Shown here: piece by piece, positions 19,946 through 30,938 of the stretch | How positions within the stretch are numbered: position 1 is the first letter of the stretch | Layout: every line of letters begins with the position of its first letter | DNA from: a candidate division WWE3 bacterium CG_4_9_14_0_2_um_filter_35_11 | GTDB lineage: Bacteria; Patescibacteriota; WWE3; 2-01-FULL-39-13 | DNA: 37,863 nucleotides | Reading direction: 5' to 3' | Assembly (NCBI GenBank): GCA_002789015.1 | Contig: PFSJ01000004.1 | Location: 1 to 37,863, forward strand | Notes under the pieces: generated by a model | Databases searched by the model: none | What the model saw: only the letters and a program-made list of their open reading frames with translations | Told to the model about the DNA's origin: nothing | Translations under genes and position numbers: made by a program

Positions 19946-21139
19946 ATGAAATTTTTAAAATGGGAAGCACTGTCGATAATCTTAATTCTAATAATCTTTT
20001 ATTATTTCTTTCAATTCAATAATGTTTATACGCTGATTGCGTTTGCGTTAGGCATAATTACAGCATTCTTCCTTTTACATAAGAACGCCCCGTTAATTGC
20101 ATTTGTTATATTGTCGGGGATTTTAATTTACTTTTTCAAATATGATTTGGTATTTCTTCCAGCATATTTGATTGGTGCAAATATCTCGTATTTATATTTC
20201 CATTTTTCAAAGCAAAATACAGTAAACCCAAAGCTTATCGAAATTAACTTAATGAATACAATACTTCTTGCAAGCTTGGTTTTTCAAAGTAGCATTGAAA
20301 AATTTAGGGGATATAACAAATTAGTTTTGAATGAAACATCATTCACTATTTTATTGGTTATTTTAATTCCTCTTGCACTTTATTTTTTACTTAAGATGTT
20401 TAGCATAAATAAAATCGTTATCTCTATTTTTACAAGTATTATTGCAATAGCGTATTCTATTTTATGTTTTTCATTCTTTAAAGAAATTGGAGTTGCGACG
20501 ATTTTGATTCCATTAATTTCTGGATTGATTATAGGAATAATAAATTTATTCATAAAAAACAGATCAATTATAATTGAGATAAATGAATTCCTTCTCCTAA
20601 TTCTAATTCCATACCAAATTGCTGGACTTTTAGGAATTAGCCTTTCGTTTTTGAGTGCTTTCATTTATATAGCTGTCATCGGATCAGCCACAGGCAAGGA
20701 TTTAAATTTGTTCAAAAATACGGTTTCAAAATTAATTCCGCTTTTGTTCGTTTTTGCTTCATCAGAAATTAATGAAAACAAAGGCATAATAACAAGATTT
20801 AATCTTGTGAGTGGATATCAAGCATCATGGATTTTTATTATTTTGATACTAATCGAACATTCAAAAAAATACACTGGAAAACTAAAAAATTTACTGACTA
20901 CAAATGAAATAGAGAAATCATTTCCTTTTCTAATATCCCTTTTTACAATTGCTACAATTGCCATTATAATTAGGCTCGGAGGATCCGAAGCACTGTCTTC
21001 ACTCCCGCTCGTAATTAGTATCTATTTATTTTTATTTGGTTTTGTTAAATCTAAAAAGAAAGCTACGGATATTGAGCCAATCGAAGCAATGTCTGGACTT
21101 TTGAGTGCAATTTCTTTTTGGGTACTAACAAGGATATGA
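19946..21139 (+). CDS. Polytopic membrane protein of unknown function
   Basis: About 10 hydrophobic segments, no recognised motif; sits between gyrB and ppa. Confidence 0.65.
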   Translation: MKFLKWEALSIILILIIFYYFFQFNNVYTLIAFALGIITAFFLLHKNAPLIAFVILSGILIYFFKYDLVFLPAYLIGANISYLYFHFSKQNTVNPKLIEINLMNTILLASLVFQSSIEKFRGYNKLVLNETSFTILLVILIPLALYFLLKMFSINKIVISIFTSIIAIAYSILCFSFFKEIGVATILIPLISGLIIGIINLFIKNRSIIIEINEFLLLILIPYQIAGLLGISLSFLSAFIYIAVIGSATGKDLNLFKNTVSKLIPLLFVFASSEINENKGIITRFNLVSGYQASWIFIILILIEHSKKYTGKLKNLLTTNEIEKSFPFLISLFTIATIAIIIRLGGSEALSSLPLVISIYLFLFGFVKSKKKATDIEPIEAMSGLLSAISFWVLTRI

Positions 21140-21684
21140 AATCTATGAATCTTTTTCACGCCATTAAACAAGATAAGGCTCCTGAAGTTTTGAAACTTCT
21201 TGTGGAAATTTCTAAAGGAGATTTTGTGAAGTATGAATATAATAACGAAATCGGATATTTAGAAGTTGACCGCGTTTTATATGGCCCAGTTCACTACCCA
21301 GCCGTTTACACAGATGTTCCTGGAACATGGAATGTACACGATGGAGATCCATTAGATGCAGTTTTATACACAACAGGAAATATTATTCCAGGTGCTGTGG
21401 CACACGGCCGAGTAGTTGGCGTAATGGGAATGGAAGATAATGGAGAATTTGATGACAAAATAATTTGCGTTAATAAAAAAGATCCAAGATGGGATTATGT
21501 CAATGATATTTCAGACATGCCAAAACATGAATTAAAAGATCTTCAAACTTTTATGGAAACATACAAATATGCACAAACAGGTCCTGGAACTGTAAAGATT
21601 ACAGGTTTTAAAGGAAAAGAAGATGCATACAAATTAATTGCCGAATCGATGAAGGCATACGAGGAAAAATTTAAACAATCATAA
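21136..21684 (+). CDS. ppa: Inorganic pyrophosphatase
   Basis: [49 protein letters not shown]. Confidence 0.9.
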   Translation: MKSMNLFHAIKQDKAPEVLKLLVEISKGDFVKYEYNNEIGYLEVDRVLYGPVHYPAVYTDVPGTWNVHDGDPLDAVLYTTGNIIPGAVAHGRVVGVMGMEDNGEFDDKIICVNKKDPRWDYVNDISDMPKHELKDLQTFMETYKYAQTGPGTVKITGFKGKEDAYKLIAESMKAYEEKFKQS

Positions 21685-24308
21685 TGACAGATAACACAGA
21701 CTTAATGGAAATTGGAGAAACTGAAGATTTGCAAAAGGGGCAGATATTAGATACATCAATATCAAAGGAAATGCAAAAAGCTTATTTGGACTACGCAATG
21801 AGCGTAATTGTTTCAAGAGCTCTGCCCGATATCAGAGATGGTCTAAAACCTGTTCACAGACGCATTATTTTTGCTGCAAGTCAAATGAATCTAACTGCAG
21901 ATTCCATTTACAGCAAGTCTGCAAAACTAGTCGGAGAAGTAATTGGTAAATATCACCCTCACGGAGACACGTCAATTTATGATGCTCTCGTTCGAATGGC
22001 GCAAGATTTCTCATTAAGATATCCATTAATAGACGGTCAAGGTAATTTCGGTAATATTGACGGAGATCCAGCCGCCGCAATGAGGTACACAGAATGTAGG
22101 CTCGCAAGAATTTCCGACTATTTACTTGCTGACATAGATAAAGATACAGTTCCTTTTGGAGACAACTATTCTGCTGAATACAAAGAGCCAACGGTTCTTC
22201 CTGCGATTATTCCAAATCTTTTGATGAATGGATCAGCAGGAATTGCAGTCGGAATGGCAACAAATATTCCTCCACATAATCTAAATGAAATTGCAGATGC
22301 ACTAAGTCTAATACTCAAACAAGGAGCAGTCACTAAAAGCCAAAAGGAAATCATCAAAATAAGAGCGTACGATCTTATTGAAACAGAAGCTCCCGTTACT
22401 AGATGGGAAGTAAGCAATAATATTTCACTAGAAGAGCTAGCAAATATTATAAAAGGCCCGGATTTTCCAACTGGATGTACGATATACGATAAATCAGAAA
22501 CATTAAAATACTTTGCAACAGGTCGCGGACAAATCATACAAAGAGCCGAAGCCAAAATCGAAGAACTTAAAGGTGGGAAATATTGCATAGTAGTTACCGA
22601 AATTCCATATCAAGTTAATAAAACTACATTAATCGAAAAAATCGCTGATTTAGTAAATAACAAAAAAGTCAGGGAAATAAGCGATATCAGAGACGAAAGC
22701 AGTCGAGGCAAGATGAAAATAGTCATTGAACTCAAAAGAGATTCAAACCCTCAAAAAGTTCTTAATTATTTGTACAAATACACTCAATTACAAAATGCAT
22801 TCAATGCAAACATGCTTGCACTTGTGAATGGAAAACCATTAACACTTGGGATCAAAGCATTCCTTGATGAATTCATCAAACATAGAAGAGACGTAATAAT
22901 CAATAGATCTATATACCTACTAAGAAAAGCCAGAGAAAGAGAACACATATTAGAAGGTCTCAAAAAGGCATTAGATTTTATAGATGAAGTAATTGCGATC
23001 ATAAAAAAATCTAAAGATTCAGAAGAGGCAAAAGCTAACTTAATAAAACGATTTGAATTAACTGAAATTCAGGCTCAAGCAATTTTAGATATGCAACTTA
23101 GAAGACTTGCAGCACTTGAAAGAGAAAAAATCGAAAACGAACTTAAGGAAATTCAAAGCACAATTACAAACCTTCTTCAAATATTGGCGAATCCATCAGA
23201 ATCAATCAAAATAATAAAAAGTGAGCTTGAAGAAATAAAAGCAAAATTTGGAGACATTCGAAGAACAAAAGTAATAAAAGGAAAAATCGGAGAGCTTTCA
23301 GACGAAGACCTAATCGCAAACGAAGAAACATTAATTGCAATAACAATTTCCGGATATATTAAACGAGTTAAACCAGATACATATAAAACTCAAAGCAGAG
23401 GCGGAAAAGGCGTAGTTGGAATGAAAACAAAAGAAGAAGATGAAGTTGCAGTCATGAGACTTGCAGATACACACGACAAAGTATTATTCATAACAAATCA
23501 AGGAAGAGTTTATGAAAAGCATGTCTGGGATATTCCAGAAAGTAGCAGAACATCAAAAGGGACTGCACTTGTTAATGTTATTGAAATGAGTTCAAGCGAA
23601 AAAGTTCAAGAAATAATTACAATTAAGAAAGACTATGATGGAAAAAAAGAAGACCTTTATATTTTGATAGCCACAAGATTCGGCCAAATAAAAAAGACAG
23701 CTTTATCAGAATTCGATAACATCCGAAGAACTGGAATAATCGGAATGGGAATGAAAGAAGGCGATGAAGTAGTAAGATCAATGCTAACATCAGGCGAAAA
23801 CGAAGTAATACTTGTTACAACAAAAGGAAAATCCGTTAGATTCAAAGAAGAAGATGTTAGACCAATGGGAAGAAGTGCAAGTGGAGTAAGGGGAATCAAA
23901 GTGAAAGCCGGCGATTTCGTTGTGAGCATGGAAATTCTGTCAAAAGAAAACCTAACTGAAAGTTTATTGGCAATAATGAGCCACGGCTATGGGAAAAAGA
24001 CTAAAATTTCTCAATACACCTTACAAAACAGGGGAGGAAGCGGAATTAAAGCAGCCAACATCACAGCAAAAACAGGAGACATCGTCGCAATAAAAATCAT
24101 GAATAGCGAAACAAAAGATATAATTCTAACTTCTGAAAACGGACAAATAATAAGAATTCCGGCTAAATCAATACCAACTTTAAGTAGAGATACCCAAGGA
24201 GTCATCCTTATGCGACTAAATTCTGGTGACAAAGTTTCAGCCGTTTCAGCATTTGGAAAAGACGACGAAATCGATGAGGGTCAAGCGACAAATGAAGCTG
24301 AAATTTGA
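21684..24308 (+). CDS. gyrA: DNA gyrase subunit A
   Basis: [62 protein letters not shown]-terminal beta-pinwheel repeats. Confidence 0.97.
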   Translation: MTDNTDLMEIGETEDLQKGQILDTSISKEMQKAYLDYAMSVIVSRALPDIRDGLKPVHRRIIFAASQMNLTADSIYSKSAKLVGEVIGKYHPHGDTSIYDALVRMAQDFSLRYPLIDGQGNFGNIDGDPAAAMRYTECRLARISDYLLADIDKDTVPFGDNYSAEYKEPTVLPAIIPNLLMNGSAGIAVGMATNIPPHNLNEIADALSLILKQGAVTKSQKEIIKIRAYDLIETEAPVTRWEVSNNISLEELANIIKGPDFPTGCTIYDKSETLKYFATGRGQIIQRAEAKIEELKGGKYCIVVTEIPYQVNKTTLIEKIADLVNNKKVREISDIRDESSRGKMKIVIELKRDSNPQKVLNYLYKYTQLQNAFNANMLALVNGKPLTLGIKAFLDEFIKHRRDVIINRSIYLLRKAREREHILEGLKKALDFIDEVIAIIKKSKDSEEAKANLIKRFELTEIQAQAILDMQLRRLAALEREKIENELKEIQSTITNLLQILANPSESIKIIKSELEEIKAKFGDIRRTKVIKGKIGELSDEDLIANEETLIAITISGYIKRVKPDTYKTQSRGGKGVVGMKTKEEDEVAVMRLADTHDKVLFITNQGRVYEKHVWDIPESSRTSKGTALVNVIEMSSSEKVQEIITIKKDYDGKKEDLYILIATRFGQIKKTALSEFDNIRRTGIIGMGMKEGDEVVRSMLTSGENEVILVTTKGKSVRFKEEDVRPMGRSASGVRGIKVKAGDFVVSMEILSKENLTESLLAIMSHGYGKKTKISQYTLQNRGGSGIKAANITAKTGDIVAIKIMNSETKDIILTSENGQIIRIPAKSIPTLSRDTQGVILMRLNSGDKVSAVSAFGKDDEIDEGQATNEAEI

Positions 24309-24324
24309 TGCTATAATTTTTGTT

Positions 24325-26463
24325 ATGAAGTTCCTGCTTGTTAAAGTCCCGCATAACAATGAATACACATACGAGCAAGGATTAGCACTGATATCAAGCC
24401 TTGTTTCAAGATCTCCAAATCGCAATATTTTTTCATTTTCAAAATCAAATACAACAATTTATTCATTCAACATAATTTCAGTAAGCCAAAACATATATTT
24501 TATAATTGGAACAAAAGAAACAGAGCTTATACATCTCAAAAATCAACTTTTAGCTCAATATGGAAAAGCAGATGTTATTGACCTTGATTCTTTCGAACAA
24601 ATTGGAAATGTGAATTTTGCAAACATACAATTCGCAGAATTAAACCTGTCAAAAAGCGGAAATCTTCCGATAAAAACAATGACAGGGTTTCAAGACGTTG
24701 ACCCACTCGGATCAGTTTTATCAAGCATGTCCAGATCACCAGATCCAAATGCACTTTTCTGGATTCAAATTATTCTTACACCAGCAAATAATAATTGGCA
24801 AAAAAGAGCATCATCAAGAATCAATGCAATTAATGCATCTGAAATAAAATCACAAAGGATGCAAACTGAAAGCACCTTAATACAAGAAAAAATAAAATAC
24901 TATGGATTTAATGCAAACATAAGATTAATTTCAGACACATATGCAAATATCAACTATATGTCTGGAGCATTTAGTATTTTTTCAGAACCAAGTGGGAACT
25001 CACTATCAATCAAAAATCCAAATATATTTAGCAAAACAAAATTACAAACTGCAATTGCAACGCATTCATCATATGGAACTTCAAACCTATTGAATTCGCT
25101 AGAAATTGCGACGTTATGGCACCTGCCATCAGGATCACTTAACATTCCAAACATTAAATGGGGAAAAAGGCTTCAATTAGATCCACCAGAAGATTTGCCA
25201 ATTGCACGCGAAAATTCAACTGATGAAGAAAAAAAAGACATTACATTTATTGGAAAAGTTAACTATAAAAATAGAGACCACATATTCGGAATCAAATCCA
25301 AAGACAGATTAAGACACGTTTATATCGTCGGAAAAACAGGAACAGGAAAATCATGGTTCATAGATAACATGGCAATAGAAGATATTAGAAAGGGAAACGG
25401 CGTCGCCGTGCTGGACCCGCACGGCGACGCCATAGACAACATAATGGAATACATTCCAAAAAATAGAATCAATGATGTCTGCTACTTTAATCCAGCCGAT
25501 CCAGAATACGCATATCCACTCAATATATTAGAGGTCAAAAATGAAAACCAAAAAGAGCTTGTAGTTTCAGGCATAATTGCAATCTTCTACAAATTATATT
25601 CTGAATCTTGGGGTCCACGTCTCGAACATATACTCCGCAATGTATTATTCACACTCGTCGAAGCTGAAGATGCAACACTTCCAGATGTTATGAAAATACT
25701 ACATGATAAAAAATATCGAGATAGCGTGCTCCAAAATGTCGATGACCCACAATTACATCAATTCTGGAAAAAAGAATATGAAGCAATGAGCGAAAAATTC
25801 ATGAGTGAAGCTATTTCCCCAATATTAAATAAGGTCGGTCAATTTGTAACTTCACCTTTGATTCGAAGAATAATCGCTCACAAAAAGTCAAAAGTTATAA
25901 TATCCGATTTAATGAATAACAAAAAAATATTTCTCGCCGATCTTTCCCAAGGAAAGATCGGCGAAGACAATGCAACACTTTTAGGATCAATGCTAATAAC
26001 ACAAATCCAAGTTGCGGCAATGAATAGAGCTTTTCAAAAAGAAGAAGATCGTATTCCATTTTATTTATACGTCGATGAGTTCCAAAATTTCGCTACATCA
26101 TCATTCACAAAAATTCTTTCAGAAGCAAGAAAATATAAATTAGGATTAACCCTAGCAAATCAATATATTACCCAGATTGACGAAAATGTTATGGGAGCTA
26201 TACTAGGTAACGTTGGAACGATTGCCTGCTTTAATGTAGGAGCAAGAGATTCAGAAATTCTTTATAAGGAATTTGGAACCAGCATTGATGCAGAGGATTT
26301 AACCTCACTTGATAGCTATCAAATGATTATTAAGATGATGATTTCAAGCGTTACAACAAATGCGTTCACATATTATTCGCTCCCTTTGCCTAAAAATAAA
26401 TCAGGGCACAGGGAAAAAATAATAGGCCATTCAAGAAAAACTTATGGTATTAAAATTAATTAA
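24325..26463 (+). CDS. HerA/VirD4-like (conjugative transfer-type) ATPase
   Basis: VYIVGKTGTGKSWFIDNMA Walker A, GVAVLDPHGD Walker B, LADLSQGKIGEDNATLLGS, YVDEFQNFATSSFTKILSEARKYKLGLTLANQYI. Start set at internal Met just after the gyrA stop. Confidence 0.88.
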   Translation: MKFLLVKVPHNNEYTYEQGLALISSLVSRSPNRNIFSFSKSNTTIYSFNIISVSQNIYFIIGTKETELIHLKNQLLAQYGKADVIDLDSFEQIGNVNFANIQFAELNLSKSGNLPIKTMTGFQDVDPLGSVLSSMSRSPDPNALFWIQIILTPANNNWQKRASSRINAINASEIKSQRMQTESTLIQEKIKYYGFNANIRLISDTYANINYMSGAFSIFSEPSGNSLSIKNPNIFSKTKLQTAIATHSSYGTSNLLNSLEIATLWHLPSGSLNIPNIKWGKRLQLDPPEDLPIARENSTDEEKKDITFIGKVNYKNRDHIFGIKSKDRLRHVYIVGKTGTGKSWFIDNMAIEDIRKGNGVAVLDPHGDAIDNIMEYIPKNRINDVCYFNPADPEYAYPLNILEVKNENQKELVVSGIIAIFYKLYSESWGPRLEHILRNVLFTLVEAEDATLPDVMKILHDKKYRDSVLQNVDDPQLHQFWKKEYEAMSEKFMSEAISPILNKVGQFVTSPLIRRIIAHKKSKVIISDLMNNKKIFLADLSQGKIGEDNATLLGSMLITQIQVAAMNRAFQKEEDRIPFYLYVDEFQNFATSSFTKILSEARKYKLGLTLANQYITQIDENVMGAILGNVGTIACFNVGARDSEILYKEFGTSIDAEDLTSLDSYQMIIKMMISSVTTNAFTYYSLPLPKNKSGHREKIIGHSRKTYGIKIN
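25399..25431. repeat. Intragenic palindrome (13-bp arms, 7-nt loop) in the HerA-like gene
   Basis: GGCGTCGCCGTGC-tggaccc-GCACGGCGACGCC. Confidence 0.95.
25934..25964. repeat. Second intragenic palindrome (14-bp arms, 3-nt loop) in the HerA-like gene
   Basis: TCGCCGATCTTTCC-caa-GGAAAGATCGGCGA. Confidence 0.95.
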
Positions 26464-26466
26464 AAT

Positions 26467-27888
26467 ATGACACAAAAAACAAAAATAATAGCAACTTTGG
26501 GTCCAGCATCAGAATCTGAAAAAATTTTAGAAAGCCTAATATCAGCTGGAACAAGTGTTTTTAGGTTCAATCTAAAACATAATAATCTCGAATGGCATAC
26601 TAACCTTGCACGCAGACTTAAAGCTATCGCAAAGAAATTAAATAAAAATATTGCACTTTTGGCAGATCTTCAAGGTCCAGAATTAAGAATAGGAATACTT
26701 CCAAATAACGTCGATAAAATAGTACTTTCAGAAGGCCAAGAAGTCGTTCTTTCAGAAAAAGAAGAAACACAAACGACATGGATTCCTTTTCCTAGCATTT
26801 CATCAGTCAAAAATCTTTCAACTGGTCACAGCATTTTCATAGATGATGGAAAAGTCGAACTCGAAGTAGTTTCAATAAAACCAGGAAAAATAATAACTGT
26901 TGTAAAGCAGGGTGGGGGACTCGGAAGTCAAAAATCAGTAAGTATTCCACAAGCGACAATTGATATTCCTACTTTAATGCCAAAAGATAAGGAAGATATA
27001 AAATTTGCCATTAAAGAAGACTTTGAATTCATAGCACTATCATTCGTAAGGGACGGGACAGATATTGCGACGTTAAGATCGTTTATCAAAAAGTATGGTG
27101 GAAACCAAGCAATTATCGCAAAAATCGAGACATTAAAATCAATTGAAAACATGGATGAAATTGTAAAAGAATCAGATGGAATAATGGTCGCACGTGGAGA
27201 CCTAGGCGTTGAAGTTCCAATCGAAAAAGTTCCAAGAATTCAGAAAGAATTGATTCTTGCATCACGAACACATTTCAAACCAGTTATTGTCGCAACGCAA
27301 ATGTTACTTAGTATGGTGAATAATCCAACTCCTTCAAGGGCAGAAGTTGCAGACATCGCTAATTCAGTCTTCGATAAAACAGATGCTTTAATGCTTTCAG
27401 AGGAAACCGCGATGGGACTTCATCCTGTCAAAGCTGTGAATACGATGTCTAAAATTGCTAGATACAATGAAATGCACGAATTTGTTGATGACCTTATTTT
27501 GAAACCAACTAGTTTTGAAGAAATTGTTATTTCAGCATCAATAAAATTCAGCAGACAAACTCCAGACGGCGAAGAAAATATAAAAGGTTACATTATATTT
27601 ACAGAATCTGGAAAGTCGGCACGTGTGTTATCAAGATTCAGGCCACCACTACCAATTTATGCGTTTTCGTCACATCCAAGCGTTATAAGAAAATTAGCAT
27701 TATCATATGGAGTCGTCGCAAATCATATGACACTTCACAAAAACCCAGTTAACAATATAAAACAAGCGTTAAAGATTTTGCAAAAAAACAAATCAATTAA
27801 CAAGGGTGATAAATTAATTTCGATATTTGGAAACAATGTCGGAGTTCCAGAAGCCAACAACACAATAAGCATCGTTTCTGCTACATAA
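26467..27888 (+). CDS. pyk: Pyruvate kinase
   Basis: KIIATLGPASES, LLADLQGPELRIG, MVARGDLGVEVP, TQMLLSMVNNPTPSRAEVADIANSVFDKTDALMLSEETAMG. Confidence 0.95.
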   Translation: MTQKTKIIATLGPASESEKILESLISAGTSVFRFNLKHNNLEWHTNLARRLKAIAKKLNKNIALLADLQGPELRIGILPNNVDKIVLSEGQEVVLSEKEETQTTWIPFPSISSVKNLSTGHSIFIDDGKVELEVVSIKPGKIITVVKQGGGLGSQKSVSIPQATIDIPTLMPKDKEDIKFAIKEDFEFIALSFVRDGTDIATLRSFIKKYGGNQAIIAKIETLKSIENMDEIVKESDGIMVARGDLGVEVPIEKVPRIQKELILASRTHFKPVIVATQMLLSMVNNPTPSRAEVADIANSVFDKTDALMLSEETAMGLHPVKAVNTMSKIARYNEMHEFVDDLILKPTSFEEIVISASIKFSRQTPDGEENIKGYIIFTESGKSARVLSRFRPPLPIYAFSSHPSVIRKLALSYGVVANHMTLHKNPVNNIKQALKILQKNKSINKGDKLISIFGNNVGVPEANNTISIVSAT

Positions 27889-27895
27889 CACTATT

Positions 27896-28921
27896 TTATC
27901 GTTCTCGTGAATGGAATTTTTCGTGAATCTCTTTTAGATGTCTATTTGTAACATGAGTATAAATTTGTGTTGTCGAAACATCTGAATGTCCAAGGAGTTC
28001 CTGAACAGAACGCAAATCAGCACCAGACATAAGTAAATCAGTTGCGAATGAATGCCTTAAAACATGTGGCGTAACATCAACTGATAATCCAGCCATCCTC
28101 GCATATTTTTTAACCATACGCTGAATCGAACGCGGAGTTAATCTTAGTGACTCACCATCACGATCATTGTCATCCATAAGTTTTCCACTGTATCTTACAA
28201 ACAAGGGTTTATATGGATCTTTTCTAGTGAAAATGTATTGTTTTAACCATTTTGACGCAGATTCAGACAAGTAAACAGTTCTTAACTTGCGACCTTTTCC
28301 TACTATCGCAAACTCTCTCTTATCAATAATTTGAGGCGAAAGATTATCGCGATTAAGCCCAGATAGCTCACTAATTCGCATGCCAGTACTAAAAAGTAGC
28401 TCGAGGATTGCACGATCTCTAACACCGCTTTTTTTACTTAAATCCTGAACTCGAACAAGATCCTCAATTTGGCTTTCATTTAAAAACTTTGGAACTCTTG
28501 GCTCCGTTTTTCCTAATGTAATTTTATCTGGAGCTAAAACAGAATTAAATCCGCGTTCAACAATTAAATATCTCAAGAAGGAACGTAATGCAGTTAAATA
28601 TCTATTTTGAGTATTAAAACGAATAGGTTTATTACTTTTTCCGCTAATTTTTCTATTAAGATATAACCTAAAATCACGAACTACATCTTGAGAGATTTCT
28701 TTATAACTTACGACGTCTGATTTTGAGGAACCATGAACCCAGGTTGCAAATTCTTTAAGATAAAAATGATACATCTTAATCGTTCCTTGAGATAAATTTT
28801 TTTCAACTTCACAATATTGCAAAAAATCGCTTACAAGACGTTCAACGGAAATGGAAGACTTTGAGGTTGTTTTTGATTCTGACAATGTGCTTATCGCACT
28901 GTCATTTAAGTTTGTCGGCAT
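27896..28921 (-). CDS. xerD: Xer-type tyrosine recombinase
   Basis: SAM-like N-domain; LLFSTGMRISELSGLNRDNL, HVLRHSFATDLLMSGADLRSVQELLGHSDVSTTQIYTHV (R-HxxR-H/Y). Start set at internal MPTN. XerC vs XerD not resolvable. Confidence 0.93.
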   Translation of the reverse strand: MPTNLNDSAISTLSESKTTSKSSISVERLVSDFLQYCEVEKNLSQGTIKMYHFYLKEFATWVHGSSKSDVVSYKEISQDVVRDFRLYLNRKISGKSNKPIRFNTQNRYLTALRSFLRYLIVERGFNSVLAPDKITLGKTEPRVPKFLNESQIEDLVRVQDLSKKSGVRDRAILELLFSTGMRISELSGLNRDNLSPQIIDKREFAIVGKGRKLRTVYLSESASKWLKQYIFTRKDPYKPLFVRYSGKLMDDNDRDGESLRLTPRSIQRMVKKYARMAGLSVDVTPHVLRHSFATDLLMSGADLRSVQELLGHSDVSTTQIYTHVTNRHLKEIHEKFHSRER

Positions 28922-28985
28922 TAACAATAAAGTACGACGTCTCACAACTAACGTCAATAGGATTTAGGGCCCCACTTTTAATATC

Positions 28986-29015
28986 CGAGGCCTTATAAGG
29001 CGTTCTAACGCCTCG
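28986..29015. repeat. Nested, mutually exclusive inverted repeats upstream of the Xer gene
   Basis: CGAGGC...GCCTCG (28986-28991/29010-29015), CCTTATAAGG (28991-29000) and AGGCGTT-ct-AACGCCT (28998-29013). Confidence 0.8.
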
Positions 29016-29252
29016 CAATATACAGGTGGAGACTGATAAATCGACATGAGAAGTAAACCACTAAACTGACATGACAATTCGGAATTCTCGGAAAAAATCG
29101 TCATATATAAACATAAAACAAATAAATATACGAAATACTAAGAAGGGAAGTAAAAAACAAAAAAATAAATAAGGGATTAATAAAGAATAATTGCGGCCAC
29201 AGCTATACAAATTTTAAATACATCAAATAGGGAATAATAACCAACACCCTAC

Positions 29253-29280
29253 ACGTCGTAAAATATACCTTTTACGACGT
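29253..29280. other. Candidate dif-like Xer recombination site (11-6-11 bp)
   Basis: ACGTCGTAAAA-tatacc-TTTTACGACGT, perfect 11-bp inverted repeat around a 6-bp centre, 332 bp upstream of the Xer start. Confidence 0.5.
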
Positions 29281-29652
29281 CACGTGCAGGAGCTACAGCG
29301 AGTGTCACAATTAAGGATAAGATAGAAAAATAGGGAAACCAACATTAATTACGAGTGAATTACGGCCGAATTTCCTATTTATATCCCCCAATTATTTTAT
29401 ATTCCATGGAAAATAGAACTTAATTAAATACCAAATTAGGATGTACTCGACTTATCCACAAGCAAGACACCAGACCGATATCGCTATCACTACAACATAT
29501 AACTTGACAAACCATGACAAACTGACCGATAGTATTCATGGCTAGGATACGCCTTTCGGGTCACGCGGATACGTCGCAAAATGATATGACGAAACACCCT
29601 ATAGTTTTTTGGCGAACTTCCCTATTTCTTCTATCAAAACTTAGAATTTGCT

Positions 29653-30459
29653 TTAAAGAAAATTTGTAATTAGATATAGAAAACTCAATATTAATAAGCT
29701 ATCAAGAAGCAACCGATTCGATATTCTATGTATTAAATAATTATTAATTAAGTTAGAGGTCACAAACAGGGCCCCAGCGGAAAGCATGCCCCGAGCAAAA
29801 TCCTCAAGCGGATAGAAAACTAGTATTATCGATACCTCAGACAAAAATACATAAGCAAAAACGCTCAACCTTACAATTGTTATTAGCTTGCTCTCCGGAC
29901 TATTCAGCGCCCCTTCCATCATATAAAACCAACGTATAGACCTAAAAAGTAAATAATAAAAGGCAAGGAAAAAAGCTGATTGAATAACTAAACTAACGAC
30001 CGGGTATTCAACATAAGGAGAAAACTTATAAATAATAATTGAAGAGAAAAAGACAGTCATTAACTGATACGCATAAACAACGGATTTTGCTGGTTGTAAA
30101 AGAGGAATGGTCTCCTCGCTTGACTCGGAAACTATGTAAATGTTAATTGATAAAAGCAAAAGATAAAGCCCAAAAGAAGAAGCAAAGATATATGCGAGCT
30201 TTGGGTAAACGCTAAGAGTAGGAAAAGCATCCAAAACAAGCATCGCTGAAAACGCACAAAGCGAAACAAACATCACTTTAAAAAACACCCCTCGCCTATT
30301 CTTAAAAATCTTGCGAAACGAATAAATCAAGATACCAATAAATCCAAATACAAAGAATGAAACAATATATGAGTTTTTTTGCAAACCAAAAGAATACAAT
30401 AAAATATTAAATATAAAATAAAGAAAGGAAATTATAAGAAAGTAAATCTTTTTGCTCAT
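29653..30459 (-). CDS. Polytopic membrane protein of unknown function
   Basis: Multiple hydrophobic helices; upstream gene ruvC in same orientation. Confidence 0.65.
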   Translation of the reverse strand: MSKKIYFLIISFLYFIFNILLYSFGLQKNSYIVSFFVFGFIGILIYSFRKIFKNRRGVFFKVMFVSLCAFSAMLVLDAFPTLSVYPKLAYIFASSFGLYLLLLSINIYIVSESSEETIPLLQPAKSVVYAYQLMTVFFSSIIIYKFSPYVEYPVVSLVIQSAFFLAFYYLLFRSIRWFYMMEGALNSPESKLITIVRLSVFAYVFLSEVSIILVFYPLEDFARGMLSAGALFVTSNLINNYLIHRISNRLLLDSLLILSFLYLITNFL

Positions 30460-30461
30460 TT

Positions 30462-30938
30462 TTAGCTAACTTTTATCTGATGACAAATCGCCATTGCTAA
30501 TGCATCTGAAGCATCAATGCCTTTTTTCTTTAGAATATCTTCTCCAAGATATTCGGCAACTTTTTCTCTAACAGCTTCTTTTTCTGATCTTCCATAGCCA
30601 GTTAAAACCATTTTCGCTTCTAACGCCGTATATTCGAAAACGGGAAGCTTGAACTTTCCAGCGACTAAAATATGAATTCCCCTTGCTTGACCAACTGTTA
30701 ATGCAGTTTTGACATTCGTATTAAAAAATAATCTTTCAATAACAAGGATATCAGGAGAATGTTTCTTCACAAGTTCAACTGAACTATTATAAATTTTTAA
30801 AAGTCTCTCTGACATTAAATTATCTTTTGAAGTTACGATTCTTCCATAATCTAATAATTTCATAGAAGCTGAAGTCGACACCTCAATAACTCCATAACCA
30901 GTCTTTGCGGTACCAGGATCAATCCCCATAATTATCAT
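30462..30938 (-). CDS. ruvC: Crossover junction endodeoxyribonuclease RuvC
   Basis: [52 protein letters not shown]. Confidence 0.95.
   Translation of the reverse strand: MIIMGIDPGTAKTGYGVIEVSTSASMKLLDYGRIVTSKDNLMSERLLKIYNSSVELVKKHSPDILVIERLFFNTNVKTALTVGQARGIHILVAGKFKLPVFEYTALEAKMVLTGYGRSEKEAVREKVAEYLGEDILKKKGIDASDALAMAICHQIKVS

Noticed and set aside
28922-29652. Definite oriC
   Set aside because: Only one perfect DnaA box, no dnaA/dnaN/rpmH nearby, and genes on both sides run the same way.
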